From Sulfuritalea sp. (lineage in GTDB: Bacteria > Pseudomonadota > Gammaproteobacteria > Burkholderiales > Rhodocyclaceae), in assembly GCA_022842325.1 (NCBI GenBank), contig JALHPU010000014.1:44129-108128 (forward strand): a stretch of 64,000 bases of DNA. Direction: 5' to 3'. The translations under genes were made by a program, and so were the position numbers. Under the pieces are notes generated by a model. That model was not told the DNA's origin, made no database searches, and worked only from the letters and a program-made list of their open reading frames with translations. This document shows, piece after piece, positions 36,501 to 46,400 of this stretch. Numbering within the stretch: position 1 is the stretch's first letter; each line of letters starts with the position of its first letter.

Positions 36501-36654
36501 GATTTTCTCCTTGATTATTGTTTGTTATAAATCCCGCAGCCAGGAATCGCCATTCTGATCCCGGCGCTACACCGCGCTCATCTCAAGCATCCAACCGCGA
36601 ACGCGCGCTGTCGCATTCGACCTGAACCACCTCGATCCACCGACCGGCACCGAT

Positions 36655-39063
36655 TCACCCGAAGGCGCCTTGTTCCCGGTAGTCGGCATATTGCTGCTCG
36701 GTCAGGCCGAGAAAGTCCTGAAAGACCAATTCATTGTTGGCGCCGAGCAGCGGAGCGGCAGCCATGACATCGCCCGGCGTATCGGAAAGGTCAAACGCCG
36801 AAAAGTAACAACTCAGATCGCCGATTGCTCCGTGCAGACGACGACGCCATATGCGGCGGTACAAAAGCTGCGGATCGCAAAACAGGTCGGCAATCGTATT
36901 GACCGGATAGGCATGCACCCGCGCCGACTGCAACTGGACGGCGGCGTCTCCTGCGTCCTGAGCCAACGTCCACGTCGCGATAATGGCATCCAGCGCGGAG
37001 CTATTGGCCTTGCGCAGTTCCAGAGTGGAAAATCGCGGGTCTGCCGCCAGTTCGCGGTACCCCATGACATCGGTAAAGCGCTCGAACTCCTCGTTGGACC
37101 AGCAGGAAACGGTAAGCCAACCCCCTTCCCGGCATTGATAGGCGTCGTGCGGAGCCGCATTGGGATCGCTATTGCGCGCGCGTTCGGCAGATACGCCATT
37201 CGCGTGGCAATCGAACAAGGCGCCGGCTATAAACATCAAGCCACTCTCGTATTGAGCCAGATCGATCAACGCGCCCTGGCCGGTTTGGCGCTGGCGATCA
37301 AGTCCCGCCAGCACCGTCGCCGCCCCCAAGGTTGAGGCAATAAAATCGATGTACGGCCCGTACAACAGCATCGGCGGCCCGTCGGGGCTGCCAGTCAGAC
37401 CGCAGAATCCGGCCAGCGCCGACAACTGGGAGCCGAAGCCGGGCGTTTGCGCACGCGGGCCGGTTTGCCCCATGTTGCAACTGGAAATCATAACGATGCC
37501 GGGGTTAAACTTGCGCGCGGCATCGTACCCTAGCCCCAAACGGGACATGACCTCGGGCCTCATGTTTTCTATGACAACGTCGGCCCAGCCCACCAGCTTT
37601 TGCGCTAACTCGATGCCCGCTGCCTGCTTGAGATCCAGGGTCACGGCGTACTTGGAGTCGTTGAAAATCGCGAAACACCCACTGCGGTCCAGCCCGGGCC
37701 GTCCATCTTTGAACGGTGGATACTCGGTGCGAAAACCGTCCGGTCGCTGGTGCGACTCGACATGCACCACAGTGGCACCGAAAGTGGCCAACATCTTTCC
37801 GATATGCGGCCCGGCTGCGTAGGCACCAAATTCGGCGACCTTGACGCCCGACAAGGCGTTCGAGATCGCGCCCAGGCGATCTCCGTCGCGCGGGCCGATT
37901 CCGGCGTCACCCTGCGCGCGCGGGCCAGACTCGGCAAGCAGCGCCTGGAAATTCACTTCCTTCCCCGGAGAATGGCGTAACGGTGCGCGAACCTTGTCGA
38001 CGATCGAAAAACTGCCGCAATGGCGCTGGCTTTTGCCGTCCGCCCCCGCCAGATCCTGCCAAAAATCTCGTGCTGTCAGTTGTGGATCGCTGGTAATGTC
38101 CGGCATCGTCGATACCGGGTAACCGAGCATCTCGCGCCGACTGGCTTCTTCGAGGAATTCACGCTTGGATATCTGCATGAAGAAGGCCGCAATCGGTCGT
38201 TCCAGAGCATCAACTTCGTCCTGATCAGCCGCTTTCGGATCAAAACGCTTCCAGTCGACCTGCCCGAGGGCGCCAAGATCGGCACCGCGCTCGCGCATCC
38301 AGCCGATCAGTTGCGCATTCGTCCGTCGACCTGCCGGCCCGCCGTAAAGAACAAAATTGAGAAACCCGTCGGCGCAGGGCCAGAAAGCGCGGTACTTCGC
38401 ACCCTTGATCGAGCGCCCGGTAACGTAAGCCCCGGCGCGGGTTGGAATGCTTCCTTCTATATCCCAGAACGCCGGCGCATGAGACAACGCCAGCATTACC
38501 GCCGCTTGCGCCGAAACGTCCACATGCTGACCTGCCCCGCCCGATACCGTCCGATGCAGCAGCGCGATCAGCGCCCCGACCGCCGCCTGCGCCCCAGCCC
38601 AGCAATACGACTGCGGGACGCTGACACGCATCGGCGTGCCGTCGGGCTCGCCGGCCAGCGACATGGCGCCGCCCGCCGCCATCATTTCGAGATCGGAAGC
38701 CAGCCAGTCCGCCCTTGGCCCGACGCTGCCAAAAGGCGTAACCGAGACATGGATCAGCCTCGGGTTGATCGTCTTCAGACGCTCCACGCCAAGGAATCGG
38801 GCGACAGGATCGCTCGGCTGCGTCGACTCGATCAAGACATCGAAGCCGCCAAGCAGCCGGTCGAGGGCGATCTGTCCACCGGCGGTTTCAAGATCGAGTC
38901 GCAAGAGGCGCTTGTTGACGTTGTAAGCCTGCCAGTCGGCGCTCTCGATACACGCTCCGGGTGCCTCGACCTTGATCACTTCAGCCCCAAGATCGGCCAG
39001 CAACCTCCCGGCTAGCCAGCCAATGCGGTTACTGAGATCGAGGACCCGATATGCGTTAAGCAT
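36655..39063 (-). CDS. Fused double CaiB/BaiF (class III) CoA-transferase
   Basis: 802 residues, twice the usual family length of about 400. Domain 1 runs from NAYRVLDLSNRIGWLAGRLL with EVIKVEAPG, and its likely catalytic Asp is in GAGQHVDVSAQAAV. Domain 2 starts near residue 405 with GVKVAEFGAYAAGPHIGKML, VVIENMRPEVMSRLGLGYD, and Asp in GQGALIDLAQYESGL. Class III enzymes transfer CoA between carboxylic acids through an aspartyl-CoA anhydride. GAAGG precedes the ATG at 39063. Two-subunit class III enzymes activate phthalate in denitrifiers; this fusion could do the same job for a related acid, which is inference. Confidence 0.9.
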   Translation of the reverse strand: MLNAYRVLDLSNRIGWLAGRLLADLGAEVIKVEAPGACIESADWQAYNVNKRLLRLDLETAGGQIALDRLLGGFDVLIESTQPSDPVARFLGVERLKTINPRLIHVSVTPFGSVGPRADWLASDLEMMAAGGAMSLAGEPDGTPMRVSVPQSYCWAGAQAAVGALIALLHRTVSGGAGQHVDVSAQAAVMLALSHAPAFWDIEGSIPTRAGAYVTGRSIKGAKYRAFWPCADGFLNFVLYGGPAGRRTNAQLIGWMRERGADLGALGQVDWKRFDPKAADQDEVDALERPIAAFFMQISKREFLEEASRREMLGYPVSTMPDITSDPQLTARDFWQDLAGADGKSQRHCGSFSIVDKVRAPLRHSPGKEVNFQALLAESGPRAQGDAGIGPRDGDRLGAISNALSGVKVAEFGAYAAGPHIGKMLATFGATVVHVESHQRPDGFRTEYPPFKDGRPGLDRSGCFAIFNDSKYAVTLDLKQAAGIELAQKLVGWADVVIENMRPEVMSRLGLGYDAARKFNPGIVMISSCNMGQTGPRAQTPGFGSQLSALAGFCGLTGSPDGPPMLLYGPYIDFIASTLGAATVLAGLDRQRQTGQGALIDLAQYESGLMFIAGALFDCHANGVSAERARNSDPNAAPHDAYQCREGGWLTVSCWSNEEFERFTDVMGYRELAADPRFSTLELRKANSSALDAIIATWTLAQDAGDAAVQLQSARVHAYPVNTIADLFCDPQLLYRRIWRRRLHGAIGDLSCYFSAFDLSDTPGDVMAAAPLLGANNELVFQDFLGLTEQQYADYREQGAFG

Positions 39064-39089
39064 TGGGCTTCCTTTCCTTCTCGGGCCTC

Positions 39090-40670
39090 TTAACGCCCGG
39101 TCCGGGCCAGCGACAGCACCCATCCTGCCATGCGCGATTTCATCTTCTCGATGTCCTTCGTTTCGAAGAAATTCTCCGGCTTGACCAGATCAACGCCATA
39201 GACCGGACGATGGAAGTCGCTCTCATAGCCGTAAGGCACCGTCGCATCAATGCCCATGCCGCCCTCAAACTGGGTATTCGAAGCGGTCCACTGCTTGTCG
39301 CCGGAGGTCATACGTTCTGCCGGCATGAAGGTCTGGCCACGGCCACCGGGGATCGGATTGAGAATGTCGGTTCTCGGGTTAACGCGCGTCGTCAGGCACC
39401 ACATGATGTCGTCCATCGAATAGATATCGACGTCCTCGCTCACCGCAATCGCCAGGCGCATGCCCTGCGAGCAGGACAGGATGGCGCCAAGGAAGTTTCG
39501 TTGCCAGCCTTCCTCGATCTGGTTGCGCTTTTTCACCTGAATGATGCAGCCACCCCAATCTGTCATGCAGTAGGGGATATGAACGTTCTGCACGATGCCC
39601 GGCTGCAGGCGCTCGCACAGGGCGAAGATCGCCGACTCACGGACCGAGGTGTCGATGTTGGAGTCGTCCGCGGTATGCACACCAAGAGGGAAGATGATCG
39701 GTTTGCTTTCCCGCTTGCGCATGGTGATGGCGGTCACATGGAAAGTGGGCGCCTTGTAGGCCTTGCCCATGTAGCCCGCCCACTCTGGGTGGAAGTGGTA
39801 GCGTCCCTGGACGTCGGCCTTTTCCGACTCGGCGGTCTCGTAGCGTTTGTCGCGCGGATGGAGATAGCCCTCGAGCACGTATTCGGCGTCGGCCAGCGTG
39901 TACGCGTCGATCGTGCGGCACTTGACTAGGCGCACCGGCGAACCCTGAACGGCGCCGGCGATGCCGATCTCGTCGCAGCCCTTGGGCAGGATCGCGTAGT
40001 CGAAACCAGAGCCGGCGACGAAGGTGCACGACGGTGGCACACCGAAGCACATAGTCAGCGGAATCGGCTCCTCGTCCTTGTAGTGCTCGGTCATCACCTG
40101 CCACATGTGCGACCCCGGGGAAATCTGGAAGGTACCAACATTGCCCCAGCGGAAGTTCATGCGGTTGTAGCCGATGTGGCTGCCGCCGTCGAAGTAGGGC
40201 CCCACCACACAGGAGATGCCCGAGCCAATGGTGAGCTCGGACTCCAGTGGCGTGTGCTTGATCGCGGTCAGCCACTTGTTGACGTCCAGGTCGTCGGTGA
40301 GCACCTCTTCCTGCACAGGCGCATCAGCCTGCTCGATGATCACGGGTTTCAGCGGATGGTCGATGGCGTGAGCGACCTTCTTGACGCGGTCGAGCGAATC
40401 CTTCCAGCCGAACATCTCCTCGACCACGCGAATATCGCCGAACAGGTTGGTGATGGCGCGCGCGTGCGGCATGCCCTTCACATTATTGAAAAGCATCGGC
40501 AGGCTGCCGTCGAATATCTTCTGCAGGCCTGTGATCTCGAGGTCTGGATTGACTTCTTTGTCGGTTTCGACCAGATAATCCTTGGTTCGGAACCAGTCCA
40601 GCGTTGAACGCAGGCTCGTCACATCCTTGACCTCGGCTTTGCCAGCCACCTTTTTCGAAACATCATTCAT
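39090..40670 (-). CDS. UbiD family decarboxylase 2, divergent active site
   Basis: 526 residues. Metal and cofactor residues are recognisable: Asn/Arg in YNRMNFRWGN, His in SPGSHMWQV or EHYKDEEP, Glu in AEYVLEGYL. In the catalytic-acid segment the sequence is RYHFHPEWAGYM against EGPFGEWTGYY in UbiD1, so the second Glu is kept but the first is replaced by Tyr on this alignment. That may reflect different chemistry, for example a CoA-ester substrate as in phthaloyl-CoA decarboxylase. GGAGG lies before the ATG at 40670. Between ubiX and the double CoA-transferase. Confidence 0.88.
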   Translation of the reverse strand: MNDVSKKVAGKAEVKDVTSLRSTLDWFRTKDYLVETDKEVNPDLEITGLQKIFDGSLPMLFNNVKGMPHARAITNLFGDIRVVEEMFGWKDSLDRVKKVAHAIDHPLKPVIIEQADAPVQEEVLTDDLDVNKWLTAIKHTPLESELTIGSGISCVVGPYFDGGSHIGYNRMNFRWGNVGTFQISPGSHMWQVMTEHYKDEEPIPLTMCFGVPPSCTFVAGSGFDYAILPKGCDEIGIAGAVQGSPVRLVKCRTIDAYTLADAEYVLEGYLHPRDKRYETAESEKADVQGRYHFHPEWAGYMGKAYKAPTFHVTAITMRKRESKPIIFPLGVHTADDSNIDTSVRESAIFALCERLQPGIVQNVHIPYCMTDWGGCIIQVKKRNQIEEGWQRNFLGAILSCSQGMRLAIAVSEDVDIYSMDDIMWCLTTRVNPRTDILNPIPGGRGQTFMPAERMTSGDKQWTASNTQFEGGMGIDATVPYGYESDFHRPVYGVDLVKPENFFETKDIEKMKSRMAGWVLSLARTGR

Positions 40671-40693
40671 GTTGCTTCCTCCATTGTCTTCGG

Positions 40694-41311
40694 TTAAGTG
40701 TTGGGGGTTACTTGCAGTTGCGGCTGAAGATTGGCGATTTTCTTTCCTCGCATCTTCCCCTCCCAGCGCCGCGCAAAATCGGCCGATATCCCGAACTGAT
40801 CGAGAACTCGAGCAACCACATGGTCAACCATGTCATCGAGCGATTCCGGATGGTTATAGAAGGCTGGCATCGGGGGCATGATCGTCACGCCCATTCGCGA
40901 CAGCTTGAGCATATTTTCCAGATGCACGTCGCTAAGCGGCATTTCTCGCGCCACCAGCACCAGTCGACGCCGTTCCTTCAAAATTACATCTGCGGCACGA
41001 TGAACCAGATGATCACCAGTGCCATGAGCGATTGCCGCCAGACTGCGCATTGAGCATGGCACGATGACCATCCCTTCCGTGACGAAGGACCCGGAAGAGA
41101 CAGACGCTCCCATATTGCCCTCGGCGTGATCCACCGACGCCAAGGCTCTTACCGCTTTTACAGAATAGGTGGTTTCGTGTTCAATGGTCTGCATGGCCCA
41201 CTTGCTGAGGACCAAGTGCGTTTCGACGTTCGTGTCTTTCAACGCTTCCAGCAGACGAACACCGAATATGACTCCGGTAGCACCAGTAATACCAACAATT
41301 AGTCTCTTCAT
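40694..41311 (-). CDS. ubiX: UbiX family flavin prenyltransferase
   Basis: 205 residues. N-terminal Rossmann-like FMN motif VGITGATGVIFGVRLLEAL, the SGSFVTEGMVIVPCSMRSLAAIAHG segment, LVLVAREMPLSDVHLENM, and the prenyl-phosphate loop PPMPAFYNHP. It prenylates FMN with dimethylallyl phosphate to make the UbiD cofactor. First gene of the UbiX, UbiD2, CoA-transferase, ABC, UbiD1 run, with a 23-bp gap to UbiD2. The 250 bp upstream should hold the operon promoter. Confidence 0.93.
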   Translation of the reverse strand: MKRLIVGITGATGVIFGVRLLEALKDTNVETHLVLSKWAMQTIEHETTYSVKAVRALASVDHAEGNMGASVSSGSFVTEGMVIVPCSMRSLAAIAHGTGDHLVHRAADVILKERRRLVLVAREMPLSDVHLENMLKLSRMGVTIMPPMPAFYNHPESLDDMVDHVVARVLDQFGISADFARRWEGKMRGKKIANLQPQLQVTPNT

Positions 41312-41560
41312 TTATCCCCCTGGAACCTGCCATCGCCATATGGAATACACAAATAACAGTCCATTATCTGGATCAGTAAGATAACTGCCCCTTACCTCAC
41401 ACTCAACGCACTCATTCAGCAATACCAGCAACATGTGGCGTACTCTACCAATCTATCTTTCGGCAAACAACACAACGGGAATATTATTGAGTCCAATTTA
41501 TGGAACATTACTGGTAATTCTCGGCATTCCGACTGGACTCAGCCTCGAAACAATCCTGAT

Positions 41561-42644
41561 GTAACTATTCAATGGACTAAACCGCTCGCGCGGGTTGGCG
41601 GCTTCACCGACGGCGAGAATCCGCGCATGAGCGGATCGATAGTGCGCGATGCGACCGGCCGTCAGCGGCCCGCCCGCCGTCGCCACCTCCTGATGCGCCG
41701 CGAGCAGCACGTCGATCAACCATTGGGCCCAAACCTGCCCCATCTCCTCGAAGACGTAGGTCAGTTCGCGCAGGTGGTGGGCATTGCACAAGCCGTGCAC
41801 GCAGTCCAGATCGCGATACGACTTCTAGCGATCGTGGATCAGCGTACCGGCGAACACGGTCAGAATGCCGAAGGCGTCAAAGGCCTTCTTGCCCCGATTC
41901 ACGTGAGCGCCGATCCAGGTCAGCGTGGTGGTCGCCAGCACATGCAGCCAGTGGATATTGCCGGCGACACACATGCCGGTTTCGTGGGCATGCGCGAGCG
42001 GCGCGGCCTTCCGGGCTTCCGCGTTGATCGCCAGCACCGTGGCGTCCGCCAGCGGCAAACCAAACAGGTCGCCCGTCGGATCGCCGGTGCGCGCCAGCGG
42101 CATCATGTGGTGATGCGTCAGATGAACCACGACCGCCTTGATGCGCGGACCGTACTGCACCGGTGCCGTGACGTCGACTGGAAACTCGCCCCGATGCACC
42201 TGGCCACAGGGACACCTCGCTTCGGGCACCTGATGTTCAGTGGTCTCGTGGTGCAGGAGCGGAATGTCGAAGGCTTGGCGGGTTTCAACCACCACAGCAG
42301 CGGACAGCGGACGCCGGCAGGCATCGCAGTGGCTGGGCGTGGCGTGGGTTTCAACGTGATCCACTGCCACCACTTTCTTCGGCGCAGCCGGCGTGCCCCT
42401 TCTGGCCGCCCGTCGGTTTCTGGCCCGCTTTGCGCTGCGACTTCGGTTTCGGCCGGAACCAGTCCGAGGACGGCGGTTTGCTGTAGTTGCAACTGTTCTT
42501 AGCCAGACGACCTTCAAGATCGGCCACCCTGGCCGTCAGGGCCTCCACCTGAGCGGTCAGCGCCTTCACCTGCGCGAATAAAGCCCGGATCAGATCGTCC
42601 TTATCCGCGTGGCTGAGTCGGTCAAGATCAGGCAGTTCTTCCAT
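41561..42644 (-). pseudogene. tnpC: IS66-family TnpC transposase, decayed
   Basis: The N-terminal part (from 42644, EELPDLDRLSHADKDDLIRAL, coiled-coil, then QKPTGGQKGHAG) is followed by a frameshift near 42375-42385. The next frame carries the zinc-binding CRRPLS/ARCPCGQ region and the HVNRGKKAFDAFG segment. An in-frame TAG stands at 41825-41827 where homologues have a Trp codon (HDRWKSY pattern). Beyond it CNAHHLRELTYVFEEMG continues in the same frame. The C-terminal catalytic end is deleted. At least three lesions make it inactive. Confidence 0.85.
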
Positions 42645-42721
42645 GCTTTCTCTTATCGCCTTTCGCTGCCTTTCCTCATCTCCGGAGTAGCGATGCTATT
42701 TCGGCCTATCTGAGTAGTTAC
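41561..42721 (-). mobile_element. Remnant of an IS66-type element (tnpC-only group)
   Basis: Ends GTAACTATTCA (41561) and, inverted, GTAACTACTCA (42711-42721) match 10 of 11 and begin with the GTAA typical of IS66. No tnpA or tnpB is present, as in the ISBst12-like subgroup. At 1161 bp it is shorter than a full element. No flanking 8-bp duplication is seen. It marks the boundary between the catabolic and conjugative halves. Confidence 0.7.
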
Positions 42722-42752
42722 CGACATTCATTGTTTAGCATCAAAAAGGCTG

Positions 42753-42956
42753 TTACTTCTTTATGCGCGCATTGAGCACTGCCTTTATTCGGAAAAGCTC
42801 CCAGAAAGCCGGATGCATCTTTCTATCCCCAGCCTCCCATTGCTGCCATGCTCGGCACGTTGAATGAACCAGTAAAGCCGCTTGCGCTTGAGATACTCCA
42901 AGTAGCATGCGGGCCGCTCGAATCTCAGTGGTTGTGGGATATCCAGTAGCAGTCAT
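42753..42956 (-). CDS. Small HTH (XRE-like) DNA-binding protein
   Basis: 67 residues. A helix-turn-helix is readable in EIRAARMLLGVSQAQAALLV followed by RAWQQWEAGDRKMHPAFWELF, the pattern of Cro/C1-type regulators found beside conjugation genes. The ATG at 42956 is chosen because the longer frame runs through the 39-bp promoter palindrome. The start lies 21 bp from that palindrome, which is the obvious autoregulatory operator. It diverges from the membrane-protein gene at 43043. Confidence 0.75.
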   Translation of the reverse strand: MTATGYPTTTEIRAARMLLGVSQAQAALLVHSTCRAWQQWEAGDRKMHPAFWELFRIKAVLNARIKK

Positions 42957-42977
42957 CGTGGCAATCAGGATTGATAG

Positions 42978-43016
42978 CGCTTTTACTATACGCGCATTGC
43001 GCGTATAGTAAAAGCG
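42978..43016. promoter_or_regulatory. 39-bp perfect palindrome with the same promoter on both strands
   Basis: Two 19-bp arms, exact reverse complements, flank one central base (42997). On the plus strand TTTACT (42982-42987) and TATAGT (43004-43009) are separated by 16 bases, a credible sigma-70 promoter. By symmetry the identical promoter occupies the minus strand. It lies between the divergent HTH gene (start 42956) and the membrane-protein gene (start 43043). The symmetry also makes it a likely operator for the HTH protein. Confidence 0.75.
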
Positions 43017-43042
43017 AGATGAATGACCTGTTGGAGTACCCA

Positions 43043-43462
43043 ATGGAGCGAATGGTTCTTGTATCTGTGCTGCTGGTCGCACCAGGGATGACCCTGATCT
43101 ATCTGGCTGCCCGATTGATCGCTAGTGCCGTGAAGCTGTTTCGAACGGGGCATGTCGTCGAGTCGCTTCTGCTCCTCGTTGCGGCGCTTGTGGCCGCAAC
43201 TTTGGTAGCGATGCTCGGCAACGAAAAGACCATCTTGGTCGCGGCCCTGCTCGCTTGGGTTTTTCTGGCAGCCGCATTTATTCGCTTTGTACTGCGCAAT
43301 GGTGAGAATGACCCCAGGCAGCAATCGCATTTCTCCGAGCCACCCCATGATCAGGATCCGAACTCACTGAACTTCTCTGGCGTGGGTCCCGGCTTCCAGG
43401 GCTTTGGCATGTATGCTCATGGTGTCCGAGTTGGTAACGAATCGATCGAAGACGACAAGTAA
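43043..43462 (+). CDS. Small membrane protein of the conjugative element, unknown function
   Basis: 139 residues. Two to three hydrophobic segments (VLVSVLLVAPGMTLIYLAA, SLLLLVAALVAATLVAML, ILVAALLAWVFLAAAFI) are followed by a soluble tail of about 50 residues, rich in polar residues and Gly. The ATG at 43043 has GGAG six bases upstream; an ATG at 43019 lacks a good site. I recognise no family. It is transcribed away from the HTH gene from the shared palindrome and ends 13 bp before the convergent traG stop. Position suggests a control, exclusion or accessory transfer role. Confidence 0.65.
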   Translation: MERMVLVSVLLVAPGMTLIYLAARLIASAVKLFRTGHVVESLLLLVAALVAATLVAMLGNEKTILVAALLAWVFLAAAFIRFVLRNGENDPRQQSHFSEPPHDQDPNSLNFSGVGPGFQGFGMYAHGVRVGNESIEDDK

Positions 43463-43474
43463 CTCGTGTTCGGA

Positions 43475-46400
43475 TCATTTTCTCGTCGAGGGTGAGTCAC
43501 TCGGAGTAAAGATGTCCAGCGCCCTACCCGCCTGATCGGCAACCCAACCGGCGCCTTCGGATGCCTTCCCCTCTGCCTGTCGAACCGACTGCATGGCTTT
43601 GGTTTCAAGCCATGCCATGTCGTCCTGGTTTGGTTGAGTCCCTGTTCGATTGTTGAGGGCGATGGTCGCCATGCCCTTGGCGAGCTCGGGATCCTTATTG
43701 GCGGCCTCGCGCAGTTTTCCGGCGTACTCCTGAACGCTGGCAGATCCGGCACCGAATCCGTAGGCATTCAGGAATACGGTTCCCGCTCCCTTTTGTCGAT
43801 CCTGATACAGCTGATTTGCCATCATCGTGATGCCGCTCTCAAGCAGGACCTGCGATTCCTTCTGCCTGGTCAGCTCAGTCGCAGAATTCAAGGTTTCCGC
43901 ATAGTGTTTCGCGGCGGGCGACAGATCCGGCTGTGATTTCGAATGGGCGTGTTGCTGGCGCTGGACCTCTTTGCTGTTCGCACTGTTCTCGGCCGCGACC
44001 TCGGCGTTCCCTTTTTCATCGAGCCGGGCAAGATTCATCTCGCCGCCCCGCCGAACATCCTGCGGCGACTCCGGGGTTTGCACGCCATCGGACGCGAGGC
44101 GCGTCTTCGCTATCCGGTCTCGGGCTTCGAGGGCAACATCTTCCCGAAAACCCTGGTTCTGATTCCACTCACGCTGAAACCGGGACAAGCGTTCCGGCGT
44201 GACCTCAGCTCCCTTCCCGAAGAGCATCTCGTAGCCGGACTTTGCCATGACAAGTGTTTCATCCACCGAAACACTCGTGCGGTTCTCGTTGCCCGCCTGC
44301 CGCCGGCTTCCGGCCTCCTGCTGCTCGGTCAGGGAAGCGAGTTCCTTGCTGTCGTAGGTCTTGACCTTGTCCAGCGTGGAGGCAGCGCGTTCAGCAGCCT
44401 GCTTAACGCCCTGATCGGAGGTACTGCCGGCGACACGCAGCAACCCCCGCCTGGCTACATCCGCCGCGTGTCGCAGTTCATCCTGTGTGGCCGTCCTGAT
44501 CGTCTGGTCGGCGGATTCATCGTAGCGTTGCCCCGTTTTCACAGCACCTGCGACTCGTGCTGAAATACCGGAGGCCTTTTCGGCGAGCGCAATGACAAGC
44601 CGCCCTGCCCGACCCGGCTCCTTGGGCGGCTGGCCTTCCTGGGGTTTGCCTTGAGCGCCGCTGCCACCGGCGGTGAGCGCGGAATCAACGGATACACCCT
44701 CCTGATTGGTCAGCCCCTTCTTGCCGGAATAATCCCTCCCGGTGGTGACCACGTTACCCGTGCCGGTAGTTACCCCAGCGCTGGTATCCCCACCCATTTC
44801 AGTAGTCAACGCACTGGACAATTGACGTTGAAATGTGGCGCTTTGATCCCGGGTTAGTTTCGCAGTCTGGGTTTCCCCTGCCGATGCGGCACGCCCCGAC
44901 GAGGCCTGGGTGCCTTCGCCGGAGTAACTGACATCGGAGGCAGAGCGTCCGAGGCCAGATTGTGCAACCGCCCCCAAGAGTGATGACCCTGCCGCTGACA
45001 CGTTGGTGACCTCGTCGATCGTAAATCGGCCGTCACGATTCCTGTCGAACCCGGTCATCGTCATGTTGCCGCTTTTTACGGTCACGGCATCCCCCGTGCG
45101 CTCCATCGAGCCAAAGCTGTCCGCCGAGGCCATTTTGCCCGTGCCTGCCGCGAGTGAGGGCTGCGTGGAATGCTGCAAGGCAGAGTAATTCCCGTGCTGA
45201 ACATTGCCAAGCGAGGCATTCCCCATGTTCATGTTGCCTTGCGCCAAGGCGGCTGCGGCCTTTTCTGCATCACGTGGTGCGAAGGATGCGCCGACCGATC
45301 TCAATCCGGCATCGCCCCACTTGATGAGCGCCGCGGCAATCGCGGGGATCGACAACACCAGCATTCCGGCAATCGCCTGATCGCTGACCACGGAGTTATT
45401 GAGATAGCTGTAGGACTCCAGCGACATCCCCCCGCCATTGGTCGCGCTGGTCAGTGCCTTTTGCGCCTGTACATTCATGAGGAAATTCATGATCGCGTAG
45501 AGCGGTGGCCACAGCTGGATCCAGAGCAGGCTGCCAGCGTACATCTTGAGGACCGATCCACCATGGTGACCGGCGACGAGCGTGAGTATCAGAATGATCG
45601 GGAAGACCGCGTACTGAACCAGCTCGATGGCATTTCGGGCTTTGGGCATGGTGCCCTCGGCCAGCTTTGCCATCGCCTTGTAGGCGTCACCGGTCTGGCG
45701 CACGGCCTGTGCCTGTGCCAGATTGGTCGCAGCACTTGCCGCGTCTCCGATCTGCGCCGGAATGGTGTATTGGGCGTCAATCACGGCGTTTGAGACAATG
45801 GACTGCTTGATGGTATCGGTCGCCGTCGCTGATAGCCCGAGAAGATAATTGGTGCTCGTCGCGAGCGACCCTGAGATCGCCGTATTGGCTAGGGCGGACG
45901 GCATTCCCGGATACATCCGATTGCCCAGCAGGCCCAGTTGATTGGCGGCCTCGACGTTCAACTGCGTGGTGAGCGTCGTATAGCCGGCAGTACATCCAAC
46001 CGTTTGCATGATGGTCGGATCCGCCGTGTCCCGGAGGGTCACCAGCCGGGAGGGATTGGTCAATCCGTTGAGCGTGCCCCAGATGTCGTTCGTCTTCATG
46101 AGGTCGTTCATGCGGATATACCCCGAGGCGAGCTCGGGCGTGATGCACTCGCGGTAAAACTCGTAGAAATTGCTGGTCAGAATCGGCTGGCCGCTTTTGA
46201 TGGCCAGTCGCTCCTGAAGAACCCGATGCCCGAACAGTGTTCCGCTGGTGCGAAACTGCAAGTCACCGGGCAGCGCAAACACGGTCTCGAACGCCCCGGT
46301 CAGCCAGTCGCCAATCTTGCTGGTCGAATGCGCGAAGGCAGCCAGACCAATCGGGACATTGGCCACCACCTGCGCGGGCGTTGTGCCCGTGCGATCGACG

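Noticed and set aside
41340..41350. Half-site resembling CATATGGAAT upstream of ubiX
   Set aside because: Only one half-site fits and no partner lies at the right distance.
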